From positions 1-42,760 of the forward strand of contig JAKIYJ010000001.1 in assembly GCA_022708585.1 (NCBI GenBank): a stretch of 42,760 nt of DNA, read 5' to 3'. The notes under the pieces are model-generated. The model did not search any database and was not told the origin of the DNA. It worked only from the letters and a program-made list of their open reading frames with translations. Made by a program: the position numbers and the translations under genes. Origin of the DNA: Bacteroidota bacterium (GTDB taxonomy: Bacteria > Bacteroidota > Bacteroidia > Bacteroidales > JAKIYJ01). Shown piece after piece: positions 8,688 to 16,788 of this stretch (positions are counted from its first letter, which is position 1; each line of letters begins with the position of its first letter).

Positions 8688-9467
8688 GTGAACAAGACCA
8701 ATTTATCTCAACTAAAAATTTTCCTGAATGAAAAATATCAGCAATATAACAACAAAAAATTTATAATTGATGACCCTGTTTCAATACCTCATAAATATAA
8801 ATATAAGGAAGACATAGAAATTGCTGGTTTTTTAACTTCATCAATTTCATGGGGCGGACGTAAATCTATAATACAAAATGCTAATAAATTGATGTCGCTT
8901 ATGGGCAATAGCCCTTTTGATTTTATTATGAATGCAAATATAAATAATTTAAATCTCATTAATTCCTTTGTTCATCGAACATTTAATTCTACTGATTGCA
9001 AATTTTTTATTTTATCACTTAAAAATATCTATACAAAGTATGCAGGGTTGGAAGAAATTTTCTCATTTACAAAACAAAATGAAAAATGGAATGCCAGAAC
9101 ATCAATATCACATTTTGCCAATATCTTTTTCGAAATACCGCATCCTGAACATACAGTTAAACATATTGCAAACCCGAATAAAGGCTCAGCAGCTAAAAAA
9201 ATAAATATGTTCCTGAGATGGATGGTACGCAAAGATCTTAATGGCGTTGATCTGGGAATCTGGGAAAATATACCCATACCAGAACTTATCTGTCCTCTTG
9301 ATGTACATTCAGCAACAACTTCCAGGAAATTAGGACTGCTTCAACGAAAAACCAATGATTGGAAAGCAGCAGTAGAATTAACTGAAAATCTTAAAAAATT
9401 AGATTCTGATGATCCTGTTAAATATGACTTCGCATTATTCGGTCTGGGTGTTTTTGAAAAATTTTGA
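8688..9467 (+). CDS. TIGR02757 (DUF2400) family protein
   Basis: 259 residues starting at GTG 8688 (the overlapping ATG at 8686 is followed at once by a stop). It matches the TIGR02757 family, a conserved Bacteroidota and Epsilon-type family related in pattern to helix-hairpin-helix DNA glycosylases. Recognised marks are IAGFLTSSISWGGRK near residue 45, KGSAAKKINMFLRWMVRKD near 165, IPELICPLDVHSATTSRKLG near 200 and DPVKYDFALFGLGVF at the end. The function has not been established; a role in nucleic-acid binding is inference from the fold family. It stands alone behind a terminator. Confidence 0.8.
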   Translation: MNKTNLSQLKIFLNEKYQQYNNKKFIIDDPVSIPHKYKYKEDIEIAGFLTSSISWGGRKSIIQNANKLMSLMGNSPFDFIMNANINNLNLINSFVHRTFNSTDCKFFILSLKNIYTKYAGLEEIFSFTKQNEKWNARTSISHFANIFFEIPHPEHTVKHIANPNKGSAAKKINMFLRWMVRKDLNGVDLGIWENIPIPELICPLDVHSATTSRKLGLLQRKTNDWKAAVELTENLKKLDSDDPVKYDFALFGLGVFEKF

Positions 9468-9512
9468 TTATTGCCTGTTTTTTAGTACATTAATAATTTT
9501 ATTTTAATAAAA

Positions 9513-9544
9513 TTTGTTTATAAATTTAAAAAATAATAATTTTG
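9513..9544 (+). promoter_or_regulatory. Bacteroidota-type promoter of the yceD-rpmF-plsX-fabH operon
   Basis: TTTG (9513-9516), 20 bp, TAATTTTG (9537-9544). This matches the -33/-7 consensus TTTG and TAnnTTTG with normal spacing and has the same geometry as the rpsL promoter at 31251. Transcription should begin near 9550, so any translation start before that point is ruled out. Confidence 0.75.
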
Positions 9545-9564
9545 CAGGTTTTAAGTTTAATACC

Positions 9565-10083
9565 TTGGATAAAAATTTAAGGGAATATGAGATTGAATAT
9601 TCTGGCTTAAAAATAGGAACACATAGCTGGAATTTCAAGGTTGAAGATGAGTTCTTTGACAATTTTGAATATTCAGAAATACATCATGCTCACTTGAATG
9701 TGGATGTTATCATGGATAAACAGGAAAGGTTAATGATATTTGACTTTAATATTTCAGGATTTGTCAGTCTGCCTTGCGACCGCTGTCTGGACAATATGAA
9801 TGTTGATATAAATGGAAGCAAAAGGCTCATATTCAAATTAGGAAAATATTATAGCGAAGAAACCGATGAAATAATTATTATACCTGAACAAAATAATATA
9901 ATTGATTTATCTGGTTTTATATATGAATTTATAACCATTATGATTCCTATACGGAATGTACATCCAAATGATTTAAATGGGAATAGCAAGTGCAATTCTG
10001 AAATACTTGAAAAATTGAAAAAACATACTTCAAAGCCTCAACTTGACCCAAGGTGGAATAAACTTAAAGATTTATTAAATTAA
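9565..10083 (+). CDS. yceD: YceD/DUF177 family protein
   Basis: About 172 residues. The frame is open from a TTG at 9514, but that codon lies inside the promoter. The next plausible start is TTG 9565, giving DKNLREYEIEYSGLKIGTH, which aligns with the usual start of Bacteroidota YceD proteins. A CxxC motif (LPCDRCLDNM) sits near residue 75, and the protein ends with a conserved DPRWNKLKDLL. YceD homologues occur next to rpmF in most bacteria and have been linked to 23S rRNA synthesis or 50S assembly. Here rpmF follows after 24 bp, in the classic yceD-rpmF-plsX-fabH order. The exact start is the least certain part. Confidence 0.8.
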   Translation: MDKNLREYEIEYSGLKIGTHSWNFKVEDEFFDNFEYSEIHHAHLNVDVIMDKQERLMIFDFNISGFVSLPCDRCLDNMNVDINGSKRLIFKLGKYYSEETDEIIIIPEQNNIIDLSGFIYEFITIMIPIRNVHPNDLNGNSKCNSEILEKLKKHTSKPQLDPRWNKLKDLLN

Positions 10084-10107
10084 TGTTCATTTTTTATTTT
10101 TATTATT

Positions 10108-10293
10108 ATGGCACATCCAAAGCATAGACATTCAAAAGAACGCTCACGTAAAAGAAGAACTCATTATAAGGCAATTGTTCCTACAACTGTTACTTGTTCT
10201 AATTGCGGATCTCCTGTTTTATTACATAGAGTTTGCCCCGAATGCGGTTATTATAAAGGCAAACCTGCTATAGAAAAAACTACTGTTGCATAA
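10108..10293 (+). CDS. rpmF: 50S ribosomal protein L32
   Basis: 61 residues beginning MAHPKHRHSKERSRKRR, the typical L32 start. Two CxxC pairs, C30/C33 and C43/C46, form the zinc ribbon, so this is the zinc-binding (C+) form. L32 sits at the base of the 50S subunit. It lies between yceD and plsX; this pairing couples ribosome and phospholipid synthesis genes in many bacteria. Confidence 0.97.
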   Translation: MAHPKHRHSKERSRKRRTHYKAIVPTTVTCSNCGSPVLLHRVCPECGYYKGKPAIEKTTVA

Positions 10294-10332
10294 AATTATA
10301 ATATAAAGTCTTTTTACTTAAGCAGAAATTTA

Positions 10333-11301
10333 ATGAAATTAGGAATAGATGTAATGGGAGGAGATTTCGCTCCTGATACTGTGATTGACGGTATAATTTT
10401 GTCTTATAATGAAATACCTTCAGATGTAAATTTAGTCTTACTCGGGCCCCAAAAACTTATTGAAGATAAACTAAAAGATAAAAATGTATCGCCTGATATC
10501 TTTGAAATTGTTGATGCAAAAGATATTATCGGTATGGGAGAATCTCCTACAAAAGTTTTTTCTCAAAAAACTGATTCTTCTATTGTAAAAGGATTTACAT
10601 TAATAAAAAATTCAAAAATCGATGCTCTGATAAGTGCAGGAAATTCAGGTGCAATGATAGTAGGAGCTTTGTATAGTTCCAAAATAATTGAAGGGCTTAC
10701 CCGCCCTCCTATTTTAGCCCATATTCCTTATGAAAACGGTAAATGCGGAATTATTCTTGACGTTGGAGCAAATACAGATTGTAAGCCCGAACATCTACTG
10801 CAATTTGCTGTTTTAGGTTCAGTATATTCAAAAGTCATTCTTAAAATCGACAACCCTAAAGTAGCACTTCTAAACGTAGGTGAAGAAGAAGGCAAAGGCA
10901 ATTTGCCCGTACAAGCCACATATCAGCTTCTTAAAGATACTAAAACTGTTAATTTTACAGGTAATATAGAAGGATGGGATATATTTACAAATAAAGCTGA
11001 CGTTATAGTTTGTGACGGTTTTACTGGTAATATAATTCTTAAACAAACAGAAGGACTGTATCGTATGATGCTGAAGCATGGTCTTACTGATTCATATTTT
11101 GATAAATTTAATTATGAATATCACGGGGGATCCCCTGTCCTTGGCGTAAATTCTACTATAATTATTGGCCATGGAATATCAAATCCTAAAACAATAAAAA
11201 CTATGATTTTCCAAGCAATAAACACATATAAAGCCGACTTGTACGATAAACTCGCGGCGGCTTTAAAAGAAATTGAATTTAAAAATAATAAAAATAATTG
11301 A
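10333..11301 (+). CDS. plsX: Phosphate acyltransferase PlsX
   Basis: 322 residues, the usual size. PlsX converts acyl-ACP and phosphate to acyl-phosphate, the acyl donor that PlsY uses to acylate glycerol-3-phosphate. The N-terminus MKLGIDVMGGDFAPDTVIDG, the central SAGNSGAMIVGALYSSK (about residues 101-117), ILDVGANTDCKPEHLLQFA near 140 and VCDGFTGNIILKQTEG near 230 are family hallmarks. It is a peripheral membrane enzyme without membrane segments. It sits 39 bp after rpmF and 24 bp before fabH. Confidence 0.97.
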   Translation: MKLGIDVMGGDFAPDTVIDGIILSYNEIPSDVNLVLLGPQKLIEDKLKDKNVSPDIFEIVDAKDIIGMGESPTKVFSQKTDSSIVKGFTLIKNSKIDALISAGNSGAMIVGALYSSKIIEGLTRPPILAHIPYENGKCGIILDVGANTDCKPEHLLQFAVLGSVYSKVILKIDNPKVALLNVGEEEGKGNLPVQATYQLLKDTKTVNFTGNIEGWDIFTNKADVIVCDGFTGNIILKQTEGLYRMMLKHGLTDSYFDKFNYEYHGGSPVLGVNSTIIIGHGISNPKTIKTMIFQAINTYKADLYDKLAAALKEIEFKNNKNN

Positions 11302-11325
11302 TTTGAATTTTCAAATTATATTATA

Positions 11326-12327
11326 ATGGCAAAAATATTAGCAGCTATTACAGGTGTAGAAGGATATGTCCCTGATTACATACTCACAAATAAAGAACTG
11401 GCAACTATGGTTGATACTTCCGATGAATGGATAATGGAAAGAATTGGAATTAAAGAAAGAAGAATCTTGAAAGAACCAGGTAAAGGCACATCAGATTTGG
11501 GAGCAGAAGTTGTTAATAAATTACTTCAAAAAACATCTACCCCTCCCAATAGTATTGATTTACTTATTTGCGCAACCGTAACCCCTGATATGCAATTTCC
11601 AGCTACTGCCAACATTATTAGTGATAAAGTTGGCATTACAAATGCCTTTAGTTTTGATATTGCCGCCGGTTGCAGCGGATTCCTTTTTGCTCTTGTTACA
11701 GCTTCCAAATATATTGAAGCCGGGCAATTTAATAAGGTTATAGTTGTAGGTGCTGAAAAAATGTCTTCAATAGTTGATTATACTGACAGAGCAACTTGTC
11801 CTATTTTTGGTGATGGTGCGGGAGCTGTACTTTTAGAACCTGTAACAGATGGTTTAGGTATTATAGATTCGATTCTTAAAGTAGATGGTGCCGGACGTGT
11901 CTTTTTACACCAGAAAGCAGGAGGCTCCTTAAAACCTGCAACACACGAAACAGTTGACGCGAGGGAACATTTTATTTATCAGGAAGGACAAGCAGTTTTT
12001 AAATATGCAGTATCTCATATGGCTGACATATCAGTTGAAATGATGAAAAAACATAATATCTCACCTGATGATTTAGACTGGTTTGTTCCTCATCAGGCTA
12101 ATATGAGAATCATTGAAGCTGCCGCCCGACGCATGGGCATTAAAAAAGAGAAGGTGATGATTAATATTCAAAAATACGGCAATACTACCGCTGCTACTTT
12201 GCCTCTTTGCCTCTGGGAATGGGAACCTCAATTACATAAAGGTGATAATATCATTCTTGCTACTTTTGGTGCTGGTTTTACCTGGGGATCTGTCTATCTA
12301 AAATGGGCATACGACACCAAAAAATAA
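11326..12327 (+). CDS. fabH: 3-oxoacyl-ACP synthase III
   Basis: 333 residues. FabH condenses an acyl-CoA primer with malonyl-ACP to start fatty acid synthesis. The catalytic triad is visible: C116 in DIAAGCSGFLFA, H256 in VPHQANMRII and N286 in KYGNTTAATL. The N-terminal TSDEWIMERIGIKERR is also typical of the family. It is the last gene of the yceD-rpmF-plsX-fabH operon; the next gene follows after 80 bp and is unrelated. Confidence 0.97.
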   Translation: MAKILAAITGVEGYVPDYILTNKELATMVDTSDEWIMERIGIKERRILKEPGKGTSDLGAEVVNKLLQKTSTPPNSIDLLICATVTPDMQFPATANIISDKVGITNAFSFDIAAGCSGFLFALVTASKYIEAGQFNKVIVVGAEKMSSIVDYTDRATCPIFGDGAGAVLLEPVTDGLGIIDSILKVDGAGRVFLHQKAGGSLKPATHETVDAREHFIYQEGQAVFKYAVSHMADISVEMMKKHNISPDDLDWFVPHQANMRIIEAAARRMGIKKEKVMINIQKYGNTTAATLPLCLWEWEPQLHKGDNIILATFGAGFTWGSVYLKWAYDTKK

Positions 12328-12407
12328 TTTTATATTATTAAAAAAATAAAACTTCCTTTTTTGTTCAACTAACTGTTAACAAAGAATAATAATATCAAAA
12401 TTTAACA

Positions 12408-13577
12408 ATGAGCAAGACAAAGATATTCGGACTTGACAGGAATGTGTTCTTTGCGGGGCTTACAAGTTTCTTGACTGATACATCCACTAAAATGATTTAC
12501 AGTGTTATGCCCCTATTTTTGTTGTCAATTGGAGCTTCAAAAACTGTCATATCATTAATTGAAGGAATTGCAGAAAGCACTGCATCATTAATCAAGGCTT
12601 TTTCTGGATATTGGAGCGACAGGATTGGGAAAAACAAACCTTTCATGATAATTGGATATGGAATTACTGCTTTGATAACTCCATTATATGCACTTGTAAA
12701 AATACCCATTCAAGTTTTATTTTTAAGATTTTTTGAAAGAATAGGCAAAGGAATAAGAGCAGCACCAAGAGACAGTTTAATTAGTGGCTCAGTACTGCCA
12801 AACGAAACAGGCAAAAGTTTTGGATTTCATAAGGCAATGGATAACAGTGGAGCTATAATTGGTCCATTACTCGCTTTTGTTTTATTACACTTTTTCTACC
12901 TGAATTATTCCAATATTTTTCTTCTGGCCGGCATACCTGCATTGTTAGGAGTGATTTCTATTGTACTTTTTATTAAAGAAACCAAAGTAGAGCAAAAAAA
13001 CAATAATAAATTTCGCTTTAAATTACTGCCAAAAAAATTTTATTTTTTCCTCTTTATAATCTTTGTCTTTACACTTGGTAACTCAGCCGATGCTTTATTG
13101 CTCGTTAAAACAGCTGAAACAGGAATAAATCAATCTTATGTCCCTTTTGTTTATATGATTTTTAATACAGTATCGGTATTATTGGCAATACCAATTGGTA
13201 AAATATCAGACAAAATAGGTCGTGAAAAATTAATAATACTTGGATTCTTAGTATATTCAGTAACATACTTTTTATTTGGCAAATTTAACAGCCTGAATAT
13301 TTTTATTTTTCTCTTTATTTTGTATGGATTATACAGTGCATTGGCAGATGGTAGCCAAAAAGCATTAATCTCAGATATAGTAAGCAAAGAATTGAAAGGT
13401 ACTGGATATGGTTTATATTATGCAATACTCGGTATCACACTTCTTCCCGCAAGCTTAATAGCAGGTTTATTGTATGATAAGATAAATGCAAATGCACCAT
13501 TTTATTTCGGTTCCCTTATGTCTTTTATAGCCGCATTGTTAATGATAATATTTGTTATAATAAATAAAAATAAATAA
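12408..13577 (+). CDS. Major facilitator superfamily transporter, substrate unknown
   Basis: 389 residues with about twelve membrane segments, the normal MFS size. The loop after segment 2 reads GYWSDRIGKNKPFMIIGYG (about 67-85), a form of the MFS signature, and RIGKGIRAAPRDSLISGS (111-128) marks a bacterial MFS subgroup of unknown substrate. A second-half loop GKISDKIGREKLIILGF repeats the signature. It may have its own promoter in the 80-bp gap after fabH, but I could not see a clear one. The substrate cannot be read from the sequence. Confidence 0.85.
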   Translation: MSKTKIFGLDRNVFFAGLTSFLTDTSTKMIYSVMPLFLLSIGASKTVISLIEGIAESTASLIKAFSGYWSDRIGKNKPFMIIGYGITALITPLYALVKIPIQVLFLRFFERIGKGIRAAPRDSLISGSVLPNETGKSFGFHKAMDNSGAIIGPLLAFVLLHFFYLNYSNIFLLAGIPALLGVISIVLFIKETKVEQKNNNKFRFKLLPKKFYFFLFIIFVFTLGNSADALLLVKTAETGINQSYVPFVYMIFNTVSVLLAIPIGKISDKIGREKLIILGFLVYSVTYFLFGKFNSLNIFIFLFILYGLYSALADGSQKALISDIVSKELKGTGYGLYYAILGITLLPASLIAGLLYDKINANAPFYFGSLMSFIAALLMIIFVIINKNK

Positions 13578-13653
13578 AGTTGTTTAATATCCAGATAAGT
13601 ATTTCGTAAATTCATCAAATTATCATTTTCATACTATATAAAAGTCATACAAT

Positions 13654-13688
13654 CGTTCCCTCGTTTAGTTGTGGATTCGCCAAACTAT
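13654..13688. repeat. Imperfect REP-like hairpin
   Basis: CGTTCCCTCGTTTAG is followed by TAGTTGTGG (13665-13673), which pairs with CCAAACTA (13680-13687) across the loop ATTCG with one bulged G. CCTCGTTT is shared with the strong hairpin 120 bp downstream, so the two could be a REP-type doublet. Confidence 0.4.
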
Positions 13689-13782
13689 ATTTAACAGATT
13701 AAATTGCTCATCATTTAAACTAAAATGTTAATGATATATTATTATTTTTTTGGCTCTATTTTAAAATAATGTTGTTAAAAAA

Positions 13783-13817
13783 CCTTCTCGTCCTCGTTTG
13801 TAACGAGGACGAGAAGG
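13783..13817. repeat. Perfect 16-bp palindrome (REP-like or terminator hairpin)
   Basis: CCTTCTCGTCCTCGTT (13783-13798) and AACGAGGACGAGAAGG (13802-13817) are exact inverted copies around TGT. This is one of the strongest hairpins in the window and is far richer in G+C than its flanks. A T-rich stretch follows after four bases (from 13821), so it may end MFS transcription, though it lies 205 bp past that stop codon. A REP-like palindrome is the other reading. Confidence 0.75.
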
Positions 13818-13839
13818 ACCTTATTTTTTTATTATCTAT

Positions 13840-13859
13840 GAGTTCATTCTGAAAAGTTC
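13840..13859 (+). repeat. Solo copy of the dispersed element end
   Basis: GAGTTCATTCTGAAAAGTTC is nearly the exact inverse of the right end at 3165-3183. It follows the perfect hairpin closely. No clear right partner was found before the FtsB-like gene. Confidence 0.6.
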
Positions 13860-13920
13860 AAAAATTTTCCTCTAAAAAAAACTTTTTTATGTGATTGTGT
13901 GTCAATTGAAAATTTACATG

Positions 13921-13928
13921 TATATTTG
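13921..13928 (+). promoter_or_regulatory. Possible -7 box ahead of the FtsB-like gene
   Basis: TATATTTG fits TAnnTTTG and lies 15 bp before the ATG. The nearest TTG upstream (13895-13897) is 23 bp away, somewhat too far, so the assignment is weak. Confidence 0.35.
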
Positions 13929-13943
13929 TAAATTATATTTATT

Positions 13944-14255
13944 ATGTGGGCAAAAATTTTTAAAATATTAAAAAATAAATATGTACTGGCTTCGCTGGTA
14001 TTTTTAATATGGATTATTTTTTTTGATGAAAATGATTTTTTTACAAGGCGACATATTAATAAAGATTTAAAAAATAAAAGGGAACAAAGAGATTTTTATC
14101 GTGCAGAGATTCGCAAAGATAGCCTATTAATTCATAAATTGGAAACTGATATTAAGGCTCTTGAAAAATATGCTCGCGAAGAATATCTTATGAAAAAGGA
14201 TAATGAAGATATTTTTCTTTTTAACTCTCGTGATTCATCTTCCAATATTCAATAA
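13944..14255 (+). CDS. Septum formation initiator (FtsB/DivIC) family protein
   Basis: 103 residues with a short cytoplasmic start, one membrane segment (about 13-27, YVLASLVFLIWIIFF), a coiled-coil part (about 38-75) and the conserved end LEKYAREEYLMKKDNEDIFL. This is the FtsB/DivIC layout; these small bitopic proteins join the FtsL/FtsQ complex at the division septum. The gene stands alone on its strand and ends 8 bp from the end of convergent priA. FtsB and DivIC cannot be told apart from the sequence. Confidence 0.85.
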   Translation: MWAKIFKILKNKYVLASLVFLIWIIFFDENDFFTRRHINKDLKNKREQRDFYRAEIRKDSLLIHKLETDIKALEKYAREEYLMKKDNEDIFLFNSRDSSSNIQ

Positions 14256-14263
14256 AATAAAAT

Positions 14264-16768
14264 TTACATAGGGTCAACATCTATCGAAATTTTAACTTTT
14301 TTATATTCTGATAAATTTGAAAATTTTTCAATTTCTGTTTTTAGAGTCTGTTTAAATTTTGAAAGTTCAAGAGTTTTTTCAAATTTACATAAAATATTTT
14401 TAATATATAAATTATTTATTCTTGCTACAATTGGATATTCAGGTCCTAAAATTCTTTCACCAAAAATGATTCTTAATCTCGATGCTAAATCAGAAGCCGC
14501 TTTATTTAAAAATTCTTCTTCACGATATTTAAGTGATATTTTGATAAGTCGGTAAAAAGGAGGATATTTAAAAATTTTTCTTTCCTGTATCTGAGATTTA
14601 TACATAGCCTGATAATTGTTGTTAACAACATTTTTAATCACGCTATGATATGGATCCCAAGCCTGAATGATTACAATTCCTCTTTTATTTTTTCGCCCTG
14701 CTCTCCCCGCAACCTGTGCCATAAGTTGGTAACTGCGTTCGTGGGCTCTAAAATCGGGATAATTCAACAAACTACCCGCATTCAATATTCCAACTACACT
14801 CACATTATTAAAATCAAGACCTTTGGTAACCATTTGAGTTCCAACCAGAACATCAATTCTTCTTTCTTCAAAATCTGAAATTATACGCTGCAATGATGCT
14901 CGACTACCAGCAGTATCAATATCCAATCTCGCAATCTTAGCATCAGGAAAAAATATTGCAAGTTCTTCTTCAGCCTTCTCTGTTCCAAAACCTTGCATTA
15001 ATATTCCAGGACTATTGCAGGCTGGGCATCTTTCAGGAACTTTGGTGGAATATCCACAATAATGACATTTTAATTTGTTTTCTTTTTTATGATATGTTAA
15101 AGAAACATCACATTTAATACAATGAGGCACCCAATTACAAAGTTTGCATTCCACCTTCAATGAAAAACCTCTTCTGTTCTGAAAAAGTATTATCTGTTCC
15201 TTGTTATTTAAGGCATTCTCAATATATTGAAGTAAAGTTTGAGAAAAAATCGATTTCATTCTTTTTTTGTAAGTTTCTTCTTTTAAATCAATTACAAGAA
15301 TTTCAGGAAGCTCTATTCCCCCATAACGCTGCTCAACAATAACAAGCCCTGATTTATCAATGGTGGTATTATAATATGTTTCAATAGAAGGTGTTGCAGA
15401 ACCAAGTATTACTTTTGCATTATGAATTTTAGCAAGCATAATGGCAGTATCACGTCCATTATATCTGGGCGAAGGATCATTTTGTTTATATGAAGAATCA
15501 TGCTCCTCGTCTATAATAACAAGTCCTAAATTTGTAAAAGGTAAAAAAACTGCTGAACGAGCCCCCATAATAATTTTCAATCTCTTTTCATTATCACCAG
15601 TTAAAAATCCATTTAATAAAGCATTCCACACCTCAACCTTCTCATTATCTCCATATTTTGAATGGTATACACCAATAATATCTCCAAAATATTTTCTCAA
15701 TCTTCCAATAGCCTGGGTTGTTAAGGCTATCTCTGGTAAAAGATAAAGCACCTCCTTGCCTTCTGATAAAACTTCGTTAATGATGTTAATATACATTTCA
15801 GTTTTACCTGATGAAGTAACACCATATAATAAAGTAACCTGATTTTTAGAGATAGATTCTTTGAGTTCACTGATAGCCCGTAACTGAAAATCATTAAAAA
15901 TAATACTTTCAGGGTTCTCATTTGCAACACAATTTTCCAATCTGCTTTCTATTTTGTAGTAACACTCTAAAATTCCTTTTTTTTGAAGGTCAAGTAAAGC
16001 AGAAGTCTTTGCCGATATACTTTCTAAAAGGTCAATCCGTTTGACTTCTTTTTCATTTTGAGAAAATTTTCTTGAAAGATTTAAATAAGATATTAAAATA
16101 AGCCATTGTTTCTCGGCTTTCTTTTCAAGTGTAGAAAGGGTTTTGTTTAATAAATCCTGATTTTCATACTCTTTTGTCAATCTAATATATGCAACTTTAC
16201 GAGGTCGGTATTTTTCCTTAATCTCCTCTTCGGGTAAAATAATCCCTTTTTCAATAAGAGTCTTTACAATAGAAATAACTTTGTGAGTACCAATAATTTT
16301 ACTAATATCTTTTATGCTAATATTTTTTTGATTTTCAACTGCCCGGGCAACAAGAAGTTCTTTTTCATTAAGCAGTTGATAATTGCCATCATATAATGGA
16401 TTTAGCGATATTTTTGTTTCACTTGCAAGTTTCAAGGCAGATGGCAAAGCAGCATTCATAATTTCACCCTGAGTACACATATAATAATTTGCCATCCATT
16501 CCCATAATTCAAATTGTTTGGAGTTAACGATTGGGAACGCATCAAGAACTGAAATTATCGGCTTATACGTATAAGGTTTAATATTCTCTGTTTCTGTGTA
16601 AATATTTTTGATTAAACCAGTATAAAGTTTTGAATTACCAAACTGTACTACAACTCTTTTACCCCTTTCGGCTTCATCAATAAATTCAGGAGGTATACAA
16701 TAAGTATAAGTACCAGGAAGAGGTAATGGTAAGAGTATATCAACAAATGTATTGCTATTTTGAATCAT
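14264..16768 (-). CDS. priA: Primosomal replication restart helicase PriA
   Basis: 834 residues. PriA recognises stalled forks and reloads the replicative helicase. The N-terminal DNA-binding part begins with VDILLPLPLPGTYTYCIP. The helicase core has Walker A GVTSSGKT (316-323), DEEH (420-423), GSATP (456-460) and GTQMVTKGLDF (643-653). Eight cysteines (541, 544, 550, 553, 568, 571, 581, 584) form the two-zinc insertion typical of PriA. It is downstream of the rRNA methyltransferase gene on the same strand with a 20-bp gap, so the two are probably co-transcribed. Confidence 0.97.
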   Translation of the reverse strand: MIQNSNTFVDILLPLPLPGTYTYCIPPEFIDEAERGKRVVVQFGNSKLYTGLIKNIYTETENIKPYTYKPIISVLDAFPIVNSKQFELWEWMANYYMCTQGEIMNAALPSALKLASETKISLNPLYDGNYQLLNEKELLVARAVENQKNISIKDISKIIGTHKVISIVKTLIEKGIILPEEEIKEKYRPRKVAYIRLTKEYENQDLLNKTLSTLEKKAEKQWLILISYLNLSRKFSQNEKEVKRIDLLESISAKTSALLDLQKKGILECYYKIESRLENCVANENPESIIFNDFQLRAISELKESISKNQVTLLYGVTSSGKTEMYINIINEVLSEGKEVLYLLPEIALTTQAIGRLRKYFGDIIGVYHSKYGDNEKVEVWNALLNGFLTGDNEKRLKIIMGARSAVFLPFTNLGLVIIDEEHDSSYKQNDPSPRYNGRDTAIMLAKIHNAKVILGSATPSIETYYNTTIDKSGLVIVEQRYGGIELPEILVIDLKEETYKKRMKSIFSQTLLQYIENALNNKEQIILFQNRRGFSLKVECKLCNWVPHCIKCDVSLTYHKKENKLKCHYCGYSTKVPERCPACNSPGILMQGFGTEKAEEELAIFFPDAKIARLDIDTAGSRASLQRIISDFEERRIDVLVGTQMVTKGLDFNNVSVVGILNAGSLLNYPDFRAHERSYQLMAQVAGRAGRKNKRGIVIIQAWDPYHSVIKNVVNNNYQAMYKSQIQERKIFKYPPFYRLIKISLKYREEEFLNKAASDLASRLRIIFGERILGPEYPIVARINNLYIKNILCKFEKTLELSKFKQTLKTEIEKFSNLSEYKKVKISIDVDPM

Positions 16769-16788
16769 AACAAAACCTGAAAATGAAA

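Larger units (their letters stand above)
13578..13943. other. Intergenic region of 366 bp with palindromes and a solo element end
   Basis: It contains a smaller hairpin at about 13654-13688, a perfect 16-bp hairpin at 13783-13817, a solo dispersed end repeat at 13840-13859 and a possible -7 box TATATTTG at 13921-13928 ahead of the FtsB-like gene. No ORF or RNA gene was recognised. Confidence 0.7.
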
